Source of the DNA: Melieria omissa
Taxonomy: Eukaryota; Arthropoda; Insecta; Diptera; Ulidiidae
DNA length: 64,000 nt
Assembly (NCBI GenBank): GCA_963971225.1
Contig: OZ020267.1
Span: 146,599,427-146,663,426, forward strand
Direction: 5' to 3'
In this document: one piece after another, positions 57,286 through 64,000 of the stretch
How the letters are laid out: each line of letters opens with the position of its first letter
Position numbering within the stretch: position 1 is the stretch's first letter
The notes under the pieces: model-generated
Seen by the model: only the letters and a program-made list of their open reading frames with translations
Databases searched by the model: none
Told to the model about the DNA's origin: nothing
Made by a program: the position numbers and the translations under genes

Positions 57286-57483
57286 TGTCGAAGATGCATG
57301 GACGAGGAAGAGGAAGAAAACGCACTTCATCTTCTATACATTTGTTCTGCTTTATCCAGAAGAAGTATAAACTATCTAGGCAACTTTTTCTTCGACAATC
57401 CGAAGGATCTAACCGAAAGGACTATTCACAGTCCACTCGGTTTTGCAAGAAGCTCAAATTGGTTCATGAGTGAGCAGACTTAA
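57286..57483 (+). pseudogene. LINE ORF2 C-terminal fragment
   Basis: The frame reads CRRCMDEEEEENALHLLYIC then SALSRRSINYLGNFFF and FARSSNW, ending at a stop. The C-x2-C...H...C knuckle followed by an LG-x-FF segment matches the C-terminus of the LINE at 19.9 kb. Its 3' tail (TGGTATCACAATGGTCCTTT to about 57600) resembles LINE 3' ends. Everything upstream is missing, so it is a dead, 5'-truncated copy. Confidence 0.72.
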
Positions 57484-57684
57484 CCCTTAAATGATGAAAG
57501 ATAAGTTCGATTGATTGTGGTATCACAATGGTCCTTTATGGCCTCAGTGTGCCCCTCTTTGGTGTCTTCACTCTTACCTTCTTACCTACCAACCAAAATT
57601 GTTTTAGTTTGTCGGCATCAAAAGACACTCACATGTAGGTATGTACCACATGACTAAAAGTAAGCACCAAATATGTATCTCATC

Positions 57685-59215
57685 GATTCACTTTCTATCA
57701 AAATATCATGGAATCAAATTTTTCATAAAGTCTGTTAAGCAAATTCATTGCAAACTTACTATCAAAATATCATGAAATCAAATGTTTACTAGAAGTTTAT
57801 CACAAAAATTCAAATTTTCTTAAAGTTAGCATCAAACTTACTATCAAAATATCATGAAATCAAATGTTTACTAGAAGTTTATCACAAAAATTCAAATTTT
57901 CTTAAAGTTAGCATCAAACTTACTATCAAAATATCATGAAATCAAATGTTTACTAGAAATTTATCACACACATTCATTGCTTCAATCGTTCAGATTTCCT
58001 TAAAGTTAGCATCAAACTTACTATCAAAATATCATGAAATCAAATGTTTATTAGAAATTTATCACAAAAATTCAAATTTGCTTAAAGTTAGCATCAAACT
58101 TACTATCAAAATATCATGAAATCAAATGTTTACTAGAAGTTTATCACAAATATTCAAATTTGCTTAAAGTTAGCATCAAACTTACTATCAAAATATCATG
58201 AAATCAAATGTTTACTAGAAGTTTATCACAAAAATTCAAATTTGCTTAAAGTTAGCATCAAACTTACTATCAAAATATTATGAAATCAAATGTTTATTAG
58301 AAATTTATCACAAAAATTCAAATTTGCTTAAAGTTAGCATCAAACTTACTATCAAAATATCATGAAATCAAATGTTTACTAGAAGTTTATCACAAATATT
58401 CAAATTTGCTTAAAGTTAGCATCAAACTTACTATCAAAATATCATGAAATCAAATGTTTACTAGAAATTTATCACAAAAATTCAAATTTGCTTAAAGTTA
58501 GCATCAAACTTACTATCAAAATATCATGAAATCAAATGTTTACTAGAAATTTATCACACAAATTCATTGCTTCAATCATTCAGCTTTGCTTAAAGTTAGC
58601 ATCAAACTTTCTATCAAAATATCATAGAAGCAAATATTTCCTAAAAGTCTGTTACACTAATTCATTGCTTCAATCATTCAGATATCCTTAAAATTAGCAT
58701 CAAACTTACTATCAAAATATTATGAAATCAAATGTTTATTAGAAATTTATCACAAAAATTCAAATTTGCTTAAAGTTAGCATCAAACTTACTATCAAAAT
58801 ATCATGAAATCAAATGTTTACTAGAAGTTTATCACAAATATTCAAATTTGCTTAAAGTTAGCATCAAACTTACTATCAAAATATCATGAAATCAAATGTT
58901 TACTAGAAATTTATCACAAAAATTCAAATTTGCTTAAAGTTAGCATCAAACTTACTATCAAAATATCATGAAATCAAATGTTTACTAGAAATTTATCACA
59001 CAAATTCATTGCTTCAATCATTCAGCTTTGCTTAAAGTTAGCATCAAACTTTCTATCAAAATATCATAGAAGCAAATATTTCCTAAAAGTCTGTTACACT
59101 AATTCATTGCTTCAATCATTCAGATATCCTTAAAATTAGCATCAAACTTACTATCAAAATATCATGAAATCAAATGTCTGCAATAAAGAAGTCTATCACA
59201 CAAATTACCTGTTTC
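57685..59215. repeat. Minisatellite with 82-bp and 98-bp units, 442-bp higher order
   Basis: About 18 units begin near CATCAAACTTACTATCAAAA. Most are 82 bp; some carry an alternative tail (CATTGCTTCAATCATTCAG) making about 98 bp. A block of mixed units is repeated as a whole: 58256-58697 and 58698-59139 (442 bp each) share the same diagnostic variants (ATATTATGAAATC and ATCATAGAAGCAAATATTTC), so the block was duplicated as one piece. Confidence 0.95.
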
Positions 59216-59225
59216 AATCATTCAG

Positions 59226-62224
59226 TTTGAAAATTAAAAATTAAAAATGAAATAAAAATTCAATTAAATTAAAAATTATCATCAAAATTGCATATCATCA
59301 GCACACTAATTTTTTTTATATTTAATATTTTTTTAATATAAATTTTAAAATTCAAAATTTTTTTTAATTTTAAAATTGTTTTTCTATTTAATATTTTGAA
59401 CCACAGCCACCATTTTAATATTCGGGAAAACTTTCCCCCAGTCACTCTAGTTTTGGCCAAGTTACACTTTATGTGGTATACTTCTAGGATGATTAATTAT
59501 GCTTGCTTTCATGTAAACTTGTGAAGCATAAAATAGGCAACTACTCATTTACCACATGCTGCGGTCTTTATTATATTTTCTTCAATCAACTTCAGCTCAA
59601 ATAAAAAAAATAAATAAAGATTTATTCATTTTCGTATTTTTCCTAAGCTTTTGTTTCATTATAATGTTTCTCCTAAAGTTATTTAAATATCAAATTCAAG
59701 CAAGCGCACACTTTACTCATTTGCCCAGCTGTCATAAGTACAAACACATCCACTCGCACTTTAATGGACAAAATTAATTTATTGAATTCCTTATCGCATC
59801 ATGTGCGGAAAATATTCACCAACCTAACAACGCTTAAGTGCTTTCAAGCAGACTGAAAGACTCCTGGAAAAAGGTAAAATCTTCCAATATATTCGTTGCT
59901 CACTTCCTACTCACATAGTTCATAGCGATATGGCATCAAGTATAGAGAAATTTGGCAACGTGATTTGCGCGTATTTATTGAAAACGAAAATTTAAATTAT
60001 CTCTGTTATCCTTTTACACGTGTTCTCCTTTCGTCACACACACACACATACTCACATACTCTACAGGCTCAGTCGCCTACACATGAACGCACCTCGGCAC
60101 ACACGCGTGCCAAATATTTGAAAGGTTTTAGTTTAAATTTTGTTATATTAAAAGGGGTGTGGTTCTGCCCCGCTTATGACAAAATGAAGGCTTGTCAAAA
60201 TTGCTGTTATGTATGTGTGAGAGTGTACATGTGTGGGTGTGTCGAAGTGCTGAACTTTGCCATATAATGGAAATATTTTTCCATCGTTCTTGTATTTGCA
60301 ACTTTTATTAACTATGCTGTAAATGTGGCAACTAAAATGAGTTCTTTTATGAAATTTGTGTGCATTTTGAAATTATTTTTATTGAAAAAAATTAACAAAT
60401 ATATGGCAATCAAAATATTTGCGTTTGCTCGGGTCTGTCGGTTAATTTTTGTATAAACAGAATTTAGATTCATTTCAAAAGTTATTTTGTTCAACATTTT
60501 GGCTTCTCAAACGAATAAAAATATTAAATATAGCAAAACAAATCAGAGTTTGAAATAATACACTAAAATATTACTCATACGCCCCGTGTGCCTAAGCTAC
60601 TACAAACATATCTACAGCAAAAACCACCATTGAAATTAATTTTTAATAAACCTTTGCACTAATTTCGGTACACATTTCAAAGATATTATTATATATATTT
60701 TAAAAAAATATTAAAAATTAAAATTAAAAAAAAAATTAAAATTTTATTATTATTAAAAAAAAATTTTTCGTCACTTGAATGTTAGTGTTAAATCAATATT
60801 CATAATGACTGAACTTTTACAAATATTTTCATGCCAATCTGAACGTTACTTTATTAGTTTAATATTTCCCCGAAATTCTGCCACGCATCTTACTTTAGCC
60901 ACCACCAATCTAAGCTTCCCACTTGCCGTCATATTTACTTCTTATTCAAATCACTCATACGGCTTTATGCATCTCAATATTTATTTGTATAAATATTCGG
61001 CAACATTCATGCCAATGATTGCATAATGAATGAGCGCAAGTAAAACTATTCCAATTCTCATCGTTGACAACACACGCACACAATTGGCAGTCGAACGGCG
61101 CGCCACAATTTCAACGACAACAAATCCAAATTGCTGCTGCCGCAGACACGTTCCGCATACACACACACATACACATGCACACGCCCAGCCATTGAGCCGC
61201 ATAAGCCACTCAAATCAATCAATTGAATTAACAGCCGCGCATGCAGCACTCTGCGTGCACACACGCACACACAAACACACACATACACACATACAAATTT
61301 CGCATGCAATAATAATAGAATAAGTAAGAATATTTGTCGGCTGGTTGGACGCGTTGGTGGCAATAGTGCGGGCAACAGTCGGCGGTCCACGGTCGATGGC
61401 CGGTCGGAACAATGAGCTGCGATACCAAAACCAGGACCCACAACCTCGTAAACTGTGGCTCATTAATGCGCATTCACATGGAAAAGTGGCAACCAAGACA
61501 AGACACAACAACAGCGTCCAATAATGGATAAAAAGACACAAAGACAAAAGCAACAATAACAATATCAATAGCTGTAGCTGTAGCTGTAGCAGCAACAAAG
61601 CCTTGATTGGCAGCAACAAAAGCGTCTACAGACATCATAAAAAGTGGCCATGGCAAGGCAGCCAAGTTGAAATTTGAACAAAAGCTACAATGCGGCGGCA
61701 CTGCTGAAAAATGCTGCATTGAGCTGAATGGCGCTTGAAGGTTATGCGGCACGCAACTCTGGGCTCAGATTTAATTTATCCATTAAATATTTGTTAATTT
61801 AATGGCAAGACAAATATTTGCTGCTGCTGCTGCTGCTGTAACTTTTCAAAATCGCCGAGACCATAACTACATAAAAAGTACATACATACATAATGTATAT
61901 GGTATGTACAAAGTTTTGCTATTTGCAGCAATGCAGCGTGTTGGCAATGGCGATGGCGGAGGCATTGAGTGCAAGGTAAACAGCGCGTAATTGAGGCCAT
62001 TGTCGTAGGTGTGATGGCTTACACAAAAAATTAGCTCAACTTCTGCAAAGAATTGAATGAAATTTTTTAGCGAAAAGTTTACTTAAGCGGCGCGTGGCGC
62101 GTATGAGTGATGATCAAAGAAATTTACTAAATAAACAATGAAAAGAAAATTGTTTGAAACACTTGTGGAATGCAACGTAATGTTAGAGGAACTTAAAGAG
62201 CCAAGCGCACACTGGCACATATTA
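59226..62224. other. Non-coding, no gene seen
   Basis: AT-rich runs at 59226-59400 and 60690-60770, CA-rich microsatellites near 60036-60060 and 61155-61300, and a CTG run near 61821. CATACG-type motifs lie at 60576-60592 and 60956-60970, with a reverse one at 62090-62110. No exon was supported. Confidence 0.5.
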
Positions 62225-63267
62225 CACTGTGCCACAAAAATGAACTAAATTTTTCACACTTGAAAAAAATCCATATGGGCGTGAAACTAGAGACCAAACA
62301 TAGTAATACTGCGTACTCAGTTATTCATTTCTATATCCTTTCTGCTTTTAAAAGGACTTTAAAATTTTGAAGGAGATAAAACATGAAAAAAATATAAAGA
62401 ATACTTAGCCTCGTTAGAACATGGCGATATGTATATCAAAGAGGAAAAGCTCAAGAATTTAAATAAAATTGATTTGTTATCGATTTGTAAAAAAAGGATA
62501 TGAAAATGGTCCTTTGAAAATTTTAATCCTTTATATCCTTGAAAATTTATGTAGAATTTTCTTGAAAAGTAAGTATGTTAAAACCCAAAATCTGCTTGAT
62601 CACGTATTTGTAAAAAAAAGGATATGAAAAAGGTCCTTTGAAAATGTTAATCCTTTATATCCTTGAAAATTTAAGTAAAATTTTCTTGAAAAGTAAGTAT
62701 GTTAAAATCCAAAATCTCCTTGATCACGTGTCAAAATTGCATTGTTCTTGCTTAATTGATTGTGTATCTATTTATTATTTCAAATACTGATACGCAAATA
62801 AATTAGAATTTTTGTTCTTAATTAAACTTGCAGCTTCCGCCTTTTTTTTAATAACTTTCGAACCAAAAAAGTTAGAGTAATGAAATTTTCACACGTGATC
62901 AAGGAGATTTTGGGTTCTAACATACTTACTTTTCAAGAAAATTTGTTATTAATTTTCAAGGATATAAAGGATTAAAATTTTCAAAGGACCTTTTTCATAT
63001 CCTTTTTTTACAAATAGATAAAAGATAAATTTTATTTAAATTCTTGAGCCTTTCCTCTTTCATCTGATATACATATCGCCATATTCTAACTAGGTTAAGT
63101 ATTTTTTATATTTTTTTTATTTTTTATCCACTTCAAAATTTTAAAGTCCTTTTAAAAGCACAAAGAATGTAGAAATGAAAAACTGAGTACGCAGTATTAC
63201 TATGTTTGGTCTCTAGTTTCACGCACATATGGATTTTTTCCAGTGTGAAAAATGCTGTCGCACGGTG
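62225..63267. mobile_element. Foldback element with inverted arms of several hundred bp
   Basis: The outer ends are CACTGTGCCACA and (inward) CACCGTGCGACA. Arms 62225-62730 and 62890-63267 pair over most of their length: AATCCATATG, GAAACTAGAGACCAAACATAG, TACTGCGTACTCAGTT, AAAAGGACTTTAAAATTTTG and CTTGATCACGT. The left arm contains a 123-bp tandem duplication (about 62484 and 62606) that is single in the right arm. The spacer is about 160 bp. No target duplication was matched. Confidence 0.82.
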
Positions 63268-64000
63268 TCGTTAGTGTTAGTGAGAAAAAATATACTAAAC
63301 CTAATAGACCAGTCAGCTTGCGAGCGCTGGCTTACGTGGCGTATGAGTGATAATAAATGTTGGAACAGAATTCAGGCGATTTAAACTAAAGCAATGAACA
63401 ACTCAAACACAGTTCAACACATACACAATGAAGTCCTCAAATCGCTTAAGTTGGCCTGTCAGAGCAATAAAGCGAGCCGCATGTAAATTGAAACATTTGC
63501 AAGAATTCTAAAATATCTCCAGCGAGTCAGCAACAATGGCCAAGCAACAGCGAGCACAGCAGATAATAAAAAGCATCAAATCCAATTTGCAATAAAGCAA
63601 AAAACGGCACAGCACAAATATATGCGACGCAGCAGTGAAAGTTGCATTGTAAGACGGCAGTAATGATGCCAACAACAACGGCAATGACGACGACGACGAC
63701 AACTCGGACAGCAGCAGGTCAGCGGCACGTTTTGGGTCAGCTTTTTTGATTGACTGCTTGACCGGCTGCGTTTGTGGTCCTTTGTGTGTTTGTGTGATTG
63801 AAGGTACAGCCAGGTCAAAGCATAAAAACTCAATTTCAACAGCCGTTCCAATACTACATACTGGCTCAAGTCAGCCAAAAGAAAGCAAGCAAATTTATTA
63901 CTTCAGCAGTGTTGCGTTCTTTTCAGCACATTTTATTGTTGTTTTCTTGTTGAGCGATTGCAAGTGTGAGTGGCAGAAATCAAAATATTCGCGCGTTACA
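63268..64000. other. Non-coding, no gene seen
   Basis: A reverse CATACG-type motif at 63331-63350 and a GAC run near 63685. Frames on the minus strand are low complexity. Confidence 0.5.

Noticed and set aside
57685..59215. Regularly spaced repeats resembling a CRISPR array
   Set aside because: The whole unit repeats, with no unique spacers, in a eukaryotic context; it is a minisatellite.
62220..63272. Foldback element as a third Transib-like family (CACTGTG end)
   Set aside because: The right end reads CACCGTG and the 5-bp flanks (TATTA and TCGTT) do not match.

Overview
The window looks like AT-rich fly (Diptera) DNA, most likely from an acalyptrate such as a tephritid fruit fly. This is inferred from CAA/CAG-rich leaders, abundant short A/T and CA repeats, metazoan-type splice sites, and the transposons present: DD34D and DD41D (rosa-type) mariners, piggyBac-like TTAA elements, Helitrons, and non-LTR elements with an RNase H domain. 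No species-specific gene was recognised. No rRNA, tRNA, operon or CRISPR array was found.

Host coding content is sparse. At the left edge, on the minus strand, is one exon (ending at 443 with a GTGAGT donor) of a gene encoding a secreted or membrane protein, preceded by a long glutamine-rich reading frame. Since that gene reads leftwards, most of the rest of the window is its upstream flank. A second candidate gene (35906-36571, minus) encodes an intact zinc-knuckle protein of BEL/Pao Gag type and has a convincing splice acceptor just before its ATG. No host exon could be defended elsewhere.

Most explainable sequence is mobile DNA, often nested. At 7.4-9.8 kb a roughly 200-bp tandem repeat is interrupted by a Transib-like element, which carries a TTAA MITE and has a solo LTR at its edge. 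At 11.6-14.4 kb an inverted second copy of that element is filled by a second solo LTR, a Tc1-like fragment, a mariner end and an internally deleted mariner. Helitrons lie at 4.8-5.6 and 17.2-19.0 kb. A 5'-truncated LINE lies at 19.9-21.0 kb. A TTAA element carrying a hAT element is at 21.8-23.7 kb. Four copies of a second TTAA family lie between 26 and 47 kb. A second Transib-like element, filled by a rosa mariner, is at 33.2-35.3 kb. PIF/Harbinger-like, hAT, pogo-like and foldback elements and a third solo LTR follow. A minisatellite with 82-bp and 98-bp units and a 442-bp higher-order period sits at 57.7-59.2 kb.

The least explained signals are two Transib-like families ending in the RAG-signal-like heptamer CACAGTG, and two short motifs scattered over the window: GCATACTTTTAGGC, and CATACGCCCCGTATGCC with its relatives. 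All boundaries were read by eye. Family names are inferences from terminal sequences, target-site duplications and protein motifs.
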